The notes below the pieces were generated by a model. It was given only the letters and a program-made list of their open reading frames with translations, was not told where the DNA came from and searched no databases. The translations under genes and the position numbers were made by a program. From Thermothelomyces thermophilus ATCC 42464 (taxonomy: Eukaryota; Ascomycota; Sordariomycetes; Sordariales; Chaetomiaceae), in the NCBI RefSeq assembly GCF_000226095.1, contig NC_016473.1, positions 682,001-746,000 on the forward strand: a DNA stretch of 64,000 nucleotides, given 5' to 3'. Below are positions 33,752 through 45,606 of the stretch, in pieces; position 1 is the first letter of the stretch; every line of letters begins with the position of its first letter.

Positions 33752-36700
33752 TGATGCCCCTCCTTTAAGGCTTTCGACCTGAAAGCCCTCTTAGGCTGTT
33801 TTAAATAGCACTAATAACCCTTTGCTTGTAAGTATTATATTCTTCCTATTTCTACGTTATAGTTGCCTTGTTAACAAAATGCCGATAGAGAAACGGAAGT
33901 CGCATTCTACATGTTACCGTGCTTCCCTTACTTAGAACATCGCTAAGAACGGTTTTGTTATTATACCTTGCTCTTAGTACGCGTTATAAGGCCTCGTCTG
34001 TAAAATGATCGTACGTATAAAGCGTTACGAAGCCTACGTTTATTAAGGTCGTTCTTGCGATAGCTCTAGTATACTGCTTTCTTCCTATAAGTATATCTCC
34101 TTTCTCTTTTTTTTTTAAATATAATTCCTAATGTTTGTTCTAGTAGATTATATTCTCTAGGAGTAGTATCGTATCAAGGATACTAAACGTCGTACTAAAC
34201 TTGAGCTAGATAAATCCTAATACTATCTAGAAGAAGCCTAGTGTAAGTTATCTAAAAAGCTTGTACGGCTCTAGCGTCTTTGTTAATAGAAGGAGTTTTT
34301 AGTAGAGAAAGGTACTAATATAGTAGCATATAGTCTGTCGACCTTAGACAAGTTAGAGGAGGTTAAGCGGTAAGAGGCGCCTACTATACCCTTGTCACAG
34401 ATTAATAATGCCGTCGATACTATCGACTAGGGCGCCGTCTTTGGTTCTGTCCTAGGTTTTCCTTTAATTGATCTAGGTTCCGCTAGTAGAACTGTTCTAG
34501 TTTCTTAAGGCAGTTTAAATTCTTGACTAGTTCCTATAAGTTATCCTCTAGTCTAAAATCAAGCCATTTGACCAGATACTATAGTTCCCCGTTAATAATA
34601 TGTAAATCTAGAATTTCTTTAACATCCCATTCTTCCTCTTTATCTTTTGCTTCGATATCTATAGCAGTCTTGGCATTCTTTAGTGCTGGTTCGAGAAGTG
34701 AAATATAAAAAATATCTGTCTGTAATCGTATAGATGATAGTAACGATAGTCAGTAGTTAGATGTCGAAATTCGTTCCTTAATAACGAAGGGTCTAACCTT
34801 CTTAAAGTCTAGCTTCGTGCTTGGTCGTTTGGTTTATAAGTTTCGTACGATTAGGTAGACTTTGTCTCCCCTCTCTAGGCAAGGTCCCTTAAGCCTATAT
34901 TTATTGTAGTAGTTCTTTATTCTAGTTTTGACAAACTCGAGTTCCTTTTTGAGCTTCTTATATAGTATATACATTTGTTTTACTTTGACTACTACTCTTG
35001 GCACTATGACCTCTAGTCCTTGCCTAAGGTCTGCTTTGTATCTATAGTTTGTAAAGAACGGTATAACTTTGGTCATTTCTATTAGCGTTATATTATAGGC
35101 AAGTTATACTATTAGTAATAGCATGACCTAGTTGTCTTACTAGTAGTTAACGTAAGAACGAAGGTACTACTTGATAACTTGGTTTAGTTATTCTGTTTGT
35201 CTGTTAGTCTATAGGTAATATGCCGTTAATAGCTTACTATTTATACCTAATCGTTATATTAACGCTTGCTAGAACTTTGATACGAACTTGGTATCTCTGT
35301 CGGTGATCTATTCTTACGGCTAAGCGTGTACTGATACGACTTGCCGATAGATTACGTCTGCTAGCTGTTCTACTATCTAGGACTCCTTATAGGGAAAGAA
35401 GTATACCTATTTAGTTAGGTGGTCTACTATAGTAAGAATACTATCGTAGGTTACCCCTATGGCTATATCCTTAGATTCTAGCAATTTTATAATAAAGTCT
35501 ATTATAACTAAACTCTATAGTTTGTCGGCTATTAGTAGTAGCTAAAGTAGCCTATACGGCTTATATTATACCGTTTTACTTTAATTATAGATGTTATAGT
35601 TCCGTACGACTTCCTTGACTCGTATCGTTAACTATAGAAAGTCGTAGTGTTTTTTGACTTGTACGATAGTCTTCGTAACTCCTTTGTATCCTCCAAGTTT
35701 TAACTCGTAGAGTCCTTAAATTATCTATAGCTATTGATCTTTATCGTAGATATACGCTTTACCTTAGTACCAGAGTTTCCTATCTTTTTCTTTCACTCTA
35801 TTAGGTACTACTAGTCCGGGTGTTACTTAATACTATACCTCATTAATCCTTTTTTCTCGAAAGATTATATAACATTCTAGGAACGAGTTAAGTAAGTTAT
35901 CTCCTATAGGTATCTACATTTCGTAATATAGCGTTCTGTCTATTTGTTCCTTAAATAACGGTAGTGTTATTTCCGTTCGTCCTTCTATATAATCCATTCG
36001 TTAGCTTAAGGCGTCTGCTCGTACGTTCTCTTTGCCCTTCTTATAGCAGATCTCAAAATTAAATTCTATAAGGAATTCTGTCTATTGTATTTGTCGTCCG
36101 TTAAGCTCCTTTGTCATTATAAAGTATTACAAATTCTTATAATCTATATATACTTATACTAGTTCGATCGTACTACTAAGGTATAGTCGCCATTCCTTAA
36201 AAGCTTTGATAATCGTAAGTAGTTCCTTGTCATAGATCAGATAATTAAGACATAGTCTATTAAGCTTCTTTGAAAAGAAGGCTATAAGATATAGCTTCTC
36301 TTGTTTGTCTTATTATCCTAACTGTCCTCCGATGGCGTAGTCTAAAGCGTCCGTTTCTACCTCAAATGGCTTCTTAGGGTCTAGTAATACTAGTACTAGA
36401 TCTTTAGTAATGGCGTTATAGATCTATATAAATACTTACTTATATTACTCTTCCTATTAGAATTTGGCGTTCTTCTTAGTAAGTTCGTATAAAGGTTATA
36501 TAATTGCTTTAAAGTTCCTGATAAACATCCGATAGAAGTTCGTAAACCCGATGAAACTTTGTACTTCTATAACTAACGTTAGTTATAGCTAATCCTTAAT
36601 AGCTTTGACCTTTAAAGGTTCTATCCGGATTTGTCTTAGGGATATCTCGTATCTTAAAAACACCATTTTCGTAACGTAGAATTCGCTCTTTTCCTTGTTA

Positions 36701-39700
36701 ACTAATAGCTTATATACGTGTAACGTATCTAGTACTACTCTTATGTGCTTCTGGTGTTTATCTATCATTTTAGAGAAGATAAGTATATCGTCGAGATAAT
36801 ATACTATAAATTTGTCGAGAAAGGATTAGATAGCTTAATTAATCAGGGCTTAGAACGTTGCCGGCGTGTTTATAAGTCTAAATGGCATGACGAGGTACTT
36901 GTAATGGCTATAAGGTATCCTAAAGGCCGTTTTCCACTCGTTGCCTTCTTTGATCTATATATAGTTATAGGCCGATAGCAAGTCAAGACGCGTAAAATAT
37001 TAGGCTCCTGCTAACTAATCTCAGAGCTATAAGATTAGCGGTAACAAGTATTAGTTTTTTATAGTCTATTTATTAAGTTACTAATAGTTAACGTATAACT
37101 ATAGCTTTCTATCTTTCTTAGGTATAAATAGAATTAGGTAGCTTGTTAGCGATATCGATAGGTAGATATATCCTCTTTAAAGGTTCTCCTCTAAATATCG
37201 CTTAAGTTCTTCGTTCTATATCTAGCTCGTATAGTAGATCTTAAAGAACTTTAGTTATGCTCCTTCCTTAAGCTTGATCTCGTGATCCTATGAGCCGTGT
37301 TCTAGTAACCCTTCTAGATACTTCGGTTCGAATGCTAGGTGTCCTTCGTATTCCTTCGGTACTTCCCTAGTCTTGTCTTGTCCCTCGGTTTTCTAATAGT
37401 ATACAAACTTAGTTCCGTCTATGGCAATGCTAGCGATTTCTCCTATCTTAACCTACTACTCTAGTTATAGTGCTCTATATTTATCAATAGAGAGAATAGC
37501 TATCGGCGGTTTAACTCGTTTCTCCTATTATAATATCGGTGTCGTTATACCGCTTCTTCTAGAGTCTGTAGTAGTCTGCCTACCACTGTCTATCTCTTAC
37601 GGTAGATCTATAGGACATGCCTTCCCCTAAGCATCGTCTGCTTACGATCCTTGCGTACTCCCTATCTTACTAGTCAAATATAACTCCGTTTAGAGTTATA
37701 GGTAGCTACTATTCTTCTAGCTAATGTCTAAGTCGTAATCTTTATATTATAGTAACCCTAATATTATATCTTTATCATTACCTATATCTATAATGCTAAA
37801 TACGACTACTATAGTCTTCCCTACTATGGTAATATTAATTAGTTTAGTCTCCCTATATACCTATTATATTAGAAATAGCCCCTTAACTATACTATGCTTC
37901 TACTTTATTCTTTAGGGTATCTATAGCTAATTTATAAGTATTAGTAAAATTAGGTTTATCTCTACTCTACTATCTATTAGTATAAGCATTTTATACTATC
38001 TCCATTATGTTATTATCTATAGTCGCTTATCTTACCGTCATTATCTAAAGATAGTAGCGATTTCCTATGTTTCTGCTAGGAGGTCTCGATATAGTGGTCT
38101 CTTACGCCAGTTCCTTCTATATTACGCTACTACTTGCCGTTATATAGGCGTTAATGGTTTTCGGGCCCCTTAAAGGGCCCTAACCCGTTTCCTAGGTCAG
38201 TGCTAACCTCTTTGATTATTTGGCTAATAGTGGCTTTGTCGATTATACTCATTTCTATAAGCCATTAAGTGCTTGTAGCTTCTTACCATTAGGTCTATTC
38301 TGCTTTTCGTCGTACGTACTATAGCTTTATCTAAAGCTCCTAGATCCGCAATTTCTTTTCGTCCGTATGGTAGAGGCAGTCGTTACTTCGGTACGAGTCC
38401 TATATATCTCGTCCTATTCCATAGTACCTAGGCTAGGCTCGTTTTGGTACTACCGTGATACCTTCTAGATCGCGGGCTTCGATCTTCTAGAGCAATTCGG
38501 CCGCTCTGTTTCCTATATTATAGACCTATTCTATAGGGCAGAGGCTTCCGTCCTCATTTCCTTATTAGGTCGGCTAGTAATTATTTTCAAATTTGTCGCG
38601 AAAGTGATGTCGGCATTCGTATAATATATACTAGAACTAGGGCACTTATATATATACCTCGTATCGCGGGTATAGTTATATAGCGTTGCCTAGAAGGTAT
38701 TAAAATTCTTTTCTAAATCCTTCCTACTATATATAGACTATAGGTACTCTAATGCTAAGGTAAGAGTGTTTCTTCTAATAGCTTTCCTACATACGCTCAT
38801 CTTTTCCGCGGTTTATACATATAAACTAGTACTTAGGGTTCCGTATATCGTAGCTAAGTTACTAGTCATCAAAATGCTCGGCGTAGCTGTCAGGCCTATT
38901 ATATATCATAGGCTATTCCCCTTTAATAGTTTCTACGATATATCGGAGTTCCCTTATCTTGTCCCTCATCTTATCGTTCTACTAGGCAAGTCAAATCAAG
39001 CGTCTATCCTGTTTATATAGTTCCGTATTGAGCCGGAAAACTTTGTTATAATACTATTTAATTCGTTCCTAGAGGAATAGAACATTAGGTCCAGGTCTTT
39101 CGATTCCTTAGGTATTGGTCGTCTATAATCTATCCTGCCTCTATATAACTATGAAACCCTACTACCTTAGGGCTAGGAGAATTGAAATTAGTGGTACATA
39201 CTCTCCTACCATGTCCTATTCGGCAAGACCTGTCTCTAGGTCTACCGTGACCAGTTCGGAGTACGGTACTTATTTGCCTTTACTATCACCGTTATATCCG
39301 AGACTATCTATATCACTGTCCCTGTCTTTGTAGCTCGTAGCCGCTACTTCGATGACATCCTTAGCGGTTTCGTTAATAGCCGTAATTTCCTTTCTAGGGA
39401 CTAGTTTTTAGTCTTTCTTCGGGCTTTAACATTCTCGTTTATAATGTCCTTTCTTTCTATAGTTATAATAGATAACGTTAGACTTATCTTTAGCTATCTT
39501 TTTCTTGTCTTACTTCTATACTATATCTATATCTATAGCTCCGAGATATATCCTATATAATATGCTAATATATACTCGTTTTTTCTTATTATTAGCCTTA
39601 ACCGTGGTTCCGTTTATCTAACCTCGTTTCTACTACTCTTATATATAGAGTCGATTATTAATTCTAATAGCCTATACGATATATTTATCTAGAGTCTTAG

Positions 39701-40439
39701 GCTAGTTATACTTATATAGTTTATCTTTAACCTTTTTCTTTAAGCCATTATAAAATAGTTATATTAATGCCTTATCGTTAAGCTAAGACTTAAATATATC
39801 CTATTTAAACTATATAATATAGGAGGCTACTAACTTAGTCTATTAGAGATTAGCAAGTCTTTCTTATATATAAATCTTCTTATCTTTATTACCAAAAACC
39901 TTTCAAAGCTCTTCTTTAAACCGGTCATAAGATCAAAAGACTACCTATATAAACGCGTCTTAGTCATCTTCGTCTTCCTTAATGAGATAGTTATTCTATA
40001 TAAGCTTAAACTATCTAAGTACCTTATCCTCTAGTCTTGTAGCTATATAGAGAACTTTAGCCTTATCGTCTAGAAACTTATCGTCATTAAGACGGAAGTA
40101 GGATTAGAGGTTTATTAGGAATCCTACGAGATCCTCTTTAGTTCCTCCGTATTTACTAGGTAGTTCGATCTTGATACGGCTCGCTTTGGCGCCCTCGAGT
40201 GCCTTGATTTTGGTATAGGCCTCGTTAACCAGCTTCTACAAGTGCTTTTCGCCGTTTTCGAGTTCTTTAATCCGAGCTTAAGCAACCTTATCTCTCTAGT
40301 CTAATTCCTAGATCTGCTGCTAGAGTTGACCAAGCTAGGTAAGCAGCTATTCGGCCGTAATGTTAGTAGCTATATCGATGTCGAGGTCGAAATTACCTCC
40401 GTTCTAAGCTATAACAGAACAAAGGAAGTAATAGTAATA

Positions 40440-40893
40440 TATAACGAACCTAACTTAGACTTCTTCTAAAAGGGTTTAGACAGAGGTAAATTAAGCAGGA
40501 TAAGCGTATAGGTCGTCTAAGGGATTCGGTAAAGCTAAAGGGTTTATAATAACACTAGAGTTATTTCCTATAATAGTTAGTAATACTTGGTATAAGTACT
40601 TGTAATTGTAGGTTAGGTTACTATCACTAGTAAACTCTTAAAGTCTACTATAATAAGTGACTAGCTAGCTATATATATACGATTATCTGTCTCTCTTTAA
40701 TAGTTATCACTAGTACTATTTCTCCTTTTACTCTGTGATTCCGCGTTATTGACGGTAATATGTTATTATTACTAGTGAAGACCTTAGTCTTGGCAGTGAT
40801 AATCTTCTGATTGGTCCGTCAAGTGATTGGCTGTCGGAATGTCCTGCGTCCTGGCTGTAGCCTGCCGGGCCGTCTATGTGCTTATCCGTGACA
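40440..40893 (-). repeat. 5' LTR of the chromovirus (right copy)
   Basis: It is 454 bp and followed by the CCTAA target duplication. By eye about 46 of 454 positions differ from the left copy, all but one transitions. Confidence 0.92.
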
Positions 40894-41779
40894 CCTAAAT
40901 ACTATATAGGTATATCTTATAAAGAATAAATATTATATCTTTTAGCTATATAAGAAGCTATACCTAACCTTAGTCTATAAGAAAAGCTAGCTCTAATTTA
41001 TATACTAGATATAATATTTAAAGCTAGAAGATATAGCTTATATTTACTTTTCTAATAAAGCTATATTTAAGCTTAGCATTAATATAATACCTCCCTAGGT
41101 ATAAAGAAAGACTAGTATAGTATATAAGAGTAAGAATCCAAAGCTAAGCTTCAAATCTAAAAGGTCTTTACTTAGTATTTGGAGGGCTATTTCCTTAAAT
41201 TATAAGTCTAAGTTAGTTATCTTACCTAAAGGGACTTAGATAAACTCTAGCTAATATATCTAGCTTATCTTTAATAAATATACCTACCTATTTTATAAAG
41301 AGGTCTTTAAAGCTTAAGGCTAGGTAATTTAATAAGAAGATAAGGCTATTTATTATACTTTAAAGGCTACTTAGAACTATAAGGCTATATTATAAATAGT
41401 TACTCTAGAGTAGCCGGCTTAAAGCCTAGATTTGAACCTTATTAAGAACCTCTAGTATATTATAAGGATTCAGATTAGCTAGTAATGCTATAGAATTTAT
41501 AACCTTAGGTATATAGAAAAGGTCTTATATAAAGAGTAGAACAGACTAATATACTAGGATTAGGAGAAGGTGGTCCTATTATTTACAAATAGGTATAAGG
41601 AATATATTTATAACAAGGGAGGAGCTATATACTACTAAATTTCCTATATATCTAAGCTCTTTCTATACTTTCTAAGGAATCAAGAGACCTATTTCTGTGT
41701 TTAAATGCCTAGTGTTGCCATTGCTATATGTCTTATAAGATGGTAGGGTGGTGTGTAAAAGACCTACTAATCCTGATAT

Positions 41780-41805
41780 GGCTAATCACTTTTTGGATGT
41801 GACTA
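41780..41805 (-). repeat. Right terminal inverted repeat of the Tc1-type element
   Basis: Reverse complement of the left end with one mismatch. It is followed by the TA target at 41806-41807 and then sequence of ordinary composition. Confidence 0.9.
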
Positions 41806-41807
41806 TA

Positions 41808-42588
41808 CACGATGGGGGGATTTAACGACTCAAGAACCCGGATCAGGTCATCCATGACGGATACCCAAAGACCCCGGGGATATGCTTGACTTGAAGCTCT
41901 TGTTATCCAAAACAAGCAGCTGGAAATACATTGATAGTAGCACCACTGGGGAAAGAAAAAGAGCAAAAAAAAAAAAAAAAAAAATTGAAGAGGTTGCATC
42001 AAAAGTGAGCTGGATAGCCGTCGCTGGTAGCTAACGTGTATAAGGTTTGGCATCAGCAATCGTATTCGAGAACAAAGGTGCAGCAGACCTTTGCTTGCAG
42101 TTAACTACTGCGTACTTAACTGCGTACAAGTAGTTGGCGCCTGCACGTTCCTGCGTGCCGCACCTACTCTACCAAACAGCCTTTGATATCAGTCAAAATT
42201 ATCCGATCTTCATTACTGATCCAAAGGCTTCATCTACAGAGTAGCAAAACAGGCATTTACCCCCAACATCAGAGCCAACGGCAGACGAGCTGAAAAGAAC
42301 AACGCCCCCCCCAAAAGTAGATGCCCAGATATCTTTTTTTGAATTTCTCTCTCGCACACGCACGCAAGACAATATCCCAACACGGCAGAATAAAAATACT
42401 GTAATGAAGAATTTTGGAGAGAGCTCGCCCGCGGACCGTAAAAGACTTCTCTCTTTCTCTCTTTCCTCTCTCGATCCCATGCCCGGTCTCCTGATCAACA
42501 CAGCACCGACCGGCCAACGGTTGCCGAGAGACAAGGGAGGAGGGGCGCCTGCATATTTTGCTTGATATGGCCTCGCGCCCGCGTGCGC
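41808..42588. other. 3' flank of the chitin synthase gene
   Basis: This interval lies between the transposon end and the chitin synthase stop codon and probably holds its 3' untranslated region. An A-run of about 19 lies at 41966-41984. No other gene was seen. Confidence 0.4.
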
Positions 42589-45500
42589 TTAACGGCGGGC
42601 GAAGCAGCACATGATACCGGTACGGCCGAGGAACCACAGGAAGCCGATGAAGCGGACGATCGAGAGGGCGGCCGTGGCGAACAGCAGGAACTTGAAGAAC
42701 CAGGCGGTGCGCTTGGTCGCGGAATGCTAGACGAACCAGAGAGTTAGTATTATACTTCCTGCATCGTCGTCTCGGGCTCTTCTTCTTCTTCTTCTTCTTC
42801 TTCTTCTTCTTCTTCTTCTTCTTCTTCTTCTTCTTCTTCTTCTTCTTCTTCACAAGCCCCAGGACAGTAGTAGTAATAGTAATAGTACTCACCCCGATGC
42901 CGAACGAGTTAAAGTTGTCGCTGGTGATGACGACCGCGAGCAGACAGTTCGAGAAGAGCCAGGAGACGACGAGCATGGTCCGGAAGGACTTGTACGAATC
43001 CTCGAGGTCCTTGGGCTCGGGCTTCTCCTCCTCCTTGAAGGGCGCGAGGGCGCGGCGGACCGTCTGCTCGAACATCTGGTCGATATCTTCCTGAGGCTTG
43101 TCGATCTCCTCCACAACCACCTCGTCCTTCTCGCCCTTGCTGACCTGCGCCGACGGGAGCGCGTCGTTCTTGTCGGCTCCCTTGGTACCCCACGACACGT
43201 CGTGCCAGTTGTTGAAGGCGTACACCATCAGGATGTTGATGTAGGTCGACATGAGCAGCATGTAGTGCGGGTACGAGTGGAACATGTGCCACGGATCCAG
43301 GTACATGAAGGAGGCCAGGAAGTAGAGGCCGTAGATGGTGATGAGGGCGACCAGGATGACGCCGGCCGCGCCCGTGCCGCCAAACAGCGACTTGAGCGCG
43401 TTCTCGGCGCTGTCCACCTGGATCTGCTCGCTCAACGGCGTCTTGAACGCCTGGGCCACCAGGTACGCCGAGAGGACGATGATGTAGCCCTGGATGATGG
43501 CAAAGACAATGTACGAGGTGATGTAGGTCCACTTGGAGCCCTTGGGCCGGTTACCGAGCGCCAGGATGAACTGCAGGATGACGAATGCCAGATAGATGTA
43601 CTTGAGGACCGCGTTGATGAAGGGCGTGGCCGAGTCGCCAAACGGCCAGGCGTGGTGTTCCGACGACGTTTCCGAGGCGGGGACCGGGGTGCCGACGAGG
43701 TCCATGATGACGCTCGTCGTGAGCCAGTACGAGGACAGGGAGAACCAGGTGAAGATGACGTTGAGGATGTTGTAGATGAGCTGGATGTGGAAGAAGAACA
43801 TGCGGACGATGTTGTGGCCGCTCTTGTACATGCGCCCAAAGTGCATCAGCGAGTACAAGCTGGCGGCGAACGAGCCGTTCAGCCAGCGACGGCGCTGGCT
43901 GATGAACTCGGGCGCGCCCTCGGGCACGTCGGTCTCGCCCTTGGCCGCCTTGATGTAGCTCAGGTGCCACTTCTGGCCCGCCTTGGCGACTAGCTCGAAG
44001 CAGAGGATACGGTCCTCGGCTAAGAACATGTTCTTCTTGAAGATGTTCATGCCCTCGATACCCTTCTTGCCCAGGATCTTGGAGAGCGTGTGGTCGCCGT
44101 GGAAGTACTGCTCCAGGGGACGGCCCATGATGGCCCGGAACCGGTACGCCGAGAAGGCGCCCGGCAAGACGCTGACGTAGCCGAAGGCGCTCTCGAGCGG
44201 CTTGTCCAGGATGTTGGAGATCTTGTACTCAAAGTTCTGCACCGCCACCAGCGGGTTGAGCAGCTTCTTGCCGCCCTTGCCCAACATGGCGTGGATCTCA
44301 CCGCAGGCGCCGCCGAGATCCTTGTCGTTGTAGAAGCCCTCCCAGAGGGCGAGCAGAGACTTGGGGCTCGGCTTCGTGCCGGCGTCGAGCAGGATGCAGA
44401 CCTCGGGGTTCAGGATCCGGCCGAAAGCGTTGAACAGCCAGCGATGCGAGTTGATCTTCTTGCTGTTCCGCTGCTTCAGGCAGAAGATGAACTGGACGGG
44501 GGGCAGCGTGTTCGGCCCGTCGTCGACCGGGCGGATGAGCTGCTGGTTGGGCGTGACGGAGAGCTGCGTGGTGTACTCGAAGATGTGGGCGACCGTCTCC
44601 TTGCCGTCGACGTCCTTCTTGACCACGCCGTCCTGGTAGACGCCGATGGTGGCCAACACATCGAGCACGTTCTTGTCCGCCTTCTCGATACCGTCGAAGA
44701 CCAAGCAGACGACGATCTTTTGCCATGCCGGGCCGCCGCGGTTCCAGAACGACGACTTCTTGAGGTTCACAATATCCCTGATGTTCTGCATGACGCTGTG
44801 CAGTGTTCTCGCCAGCAGGACCTTGTCTTCGTTGTAGTAGGTGATGGCGATGAGGAGCTCGGTATGCCGGTTGTACATGCGCGGGCGCAGGTCGTAGCCG
44901 TTCTTGAGAGTGAAGTCGTTAGGGTCGCAGGTGGCCGCCGTGTAGCGCATCTTCAAGAACTCCTCGTTGTTGCCCTCCTCGTCGCGGTACCGGGGCTGCA
45001 CGGCATTCCGGATAGCGCTGGGGACGGGGTAGTCGATGCTCAAGACGGAGCCCTGGACGAGCTTGACCTTTCTGGTGGCGTAGCGCTTGAGACCGCCGGT
45101 GGGCGCGACGTTGGGCTGCTGCCGGCGGACCCAGCTCTCGTCCGAGTCCACCGAGGACATTCTGTATGCCGGATCGGCCGAGAACTGCGGCGGGTAGTAG
45201 CCCGACGCGCCGCCATACTCTGTGCCGCCGTGGGGGGGAGGGGTGGATGTGGCACCGATGCCGGGCCGTGTTAGTTGGGCGCCCGGAGCGTACGACTCTG
45301 TCAGGCTATACGCCGACACGGGGCGCACCGGCGGGGTGTGGGCGCCCAGGCGGTCCTGGTCGTACGCCTGATTCTGGTTGAGGAGCGCGGCATGCGAGTC
45401 ATCTTCGTGCTGCAAGAACGGCGCGTCAGCATCTAGCGTCCTCCTTTTCCCCGTCGGTCCAAGACGAGAGCATCATCACCATCACCACCATCACCGCCAT

Positions 45501-45606
45501 CACCACCACTGCCAAACAACAACAGGAAACACACCTGGCCGTGATGCGCCGGGAGATCCTGCATCGGGTGGCCCTCGTAGCCATCTCCCTGGCTGTGGTA
45601 TGCCAT
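42589..45606 (-). CDS. Chitin synthase, fungal division 1 (class I-III group)
   Basis: Three minus-strand exons: 45606-45535, 45409-42893 and 42726-42589, all joined in phase 0, giving 908 residues. The first exon encodes [20 protein letters not shown]; the last encodes a final membrane segment and ends MCCFARR. The N-terminal cytosolic part contains [15 protein letters not shown] and [20 protein letters not shown]. The glycosyltransferase core shows [45 protein letters not shown] and the product-binding SQRRRWLNG, followed by several membrane spans (for example [19 protein letters not shown]). The enzyme links GlcNAc from UDP-GlcNAc into chitin at the plasma membrane. The sequence resembles Neurospora chs-3 as I remember it (class I), but the class is not proven here. 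Intron 2 (166 bp) holds a long GAA tract; reading through it gives a false poly-lysine tail. Confidence 0.95.
42779..42851. repeat. (GAA)n/(TTC)n microsatellite within a chitin synthase intron
   Basis: About 24 triplets, CTT/TCT on the plus strand and GAA/AAG on the transcribed sense, fill nearly half of the 166-bp second intron (42727-42892). The donor GTGAGT and acceptor CTAG borders lie outside the tract. Confidence 0.95.

Larger units (their letters stand above)
33298..40893 (-). mobile_element. Ty3/Gypsy chromovirus, decayed fossil
   Basis: A 7,596-bp LTR retrotransposon read on the minus strand, so its 5' LTR is on the right. LTRs of 454 bp each are at 33298-33751 and 40440-40893, flanked by the duplicated target CCTAA (33293-33297 and 40894-40898). 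From right to left on the minus strand come a gag region (about 39.5-40.4 kb), a zinc-knuckle region near 39.45 kb, protease near 37.95 kb, reverse transcriptase with YLDDILIFS near 36.79 kb, RNase H near 36.35 kb, integrase to about 34.85 kb and a chromodomain at about 34.5-34.65 kb, the mark of chromoviruses. A purine-rich tract abuts the left LTR. The element is broken throughout (dozens of breaks) in the manner of RIP. The LTRs differ at roughly a tenth of positions, nearly all transitions, so age cannot be read as a clock; it is younger than the transposon it interrupts. Confidence 0.93.
32867..41805 (+). mobile_element. Tc1/mariner-type DNA transposon, split by a nested LTR element
   Basis: Inverted ends of 26 bp lie at 32867-32892 and 41780-41805 and match at 25 of 26 positions; the shared core includes TCACATCCAAAAAGTGATTA. 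A TA dinucleotide flanks each end, the target-site duplication of the Tc1/mariner superfamily. Without the inserted LTR element and its duplicated target, the transposon is about 1.34 kb, a usual size. The plus-strand frame left of the insertion is the N-terminal, DNA-binding part; right of it, near 41404-41455, the sequence reads as a decayed form of the SPDLNPIENLW block, which carries the last acidic residue of the transposase triad. Many stop codons and a very high TpA content show it is dead and RIP-mutated. It may still be recognised in trans by an active relative because the ends are nearly intact. Confidence 0.85.

Noticed and set aside
42269-42892. Poly-lysine C-terminal extension of chitin synthase
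   Set aside because: It is read-through of the GAA intron; the GTGAGT donor and CTAG acceptor restore a normal final membrane segment.
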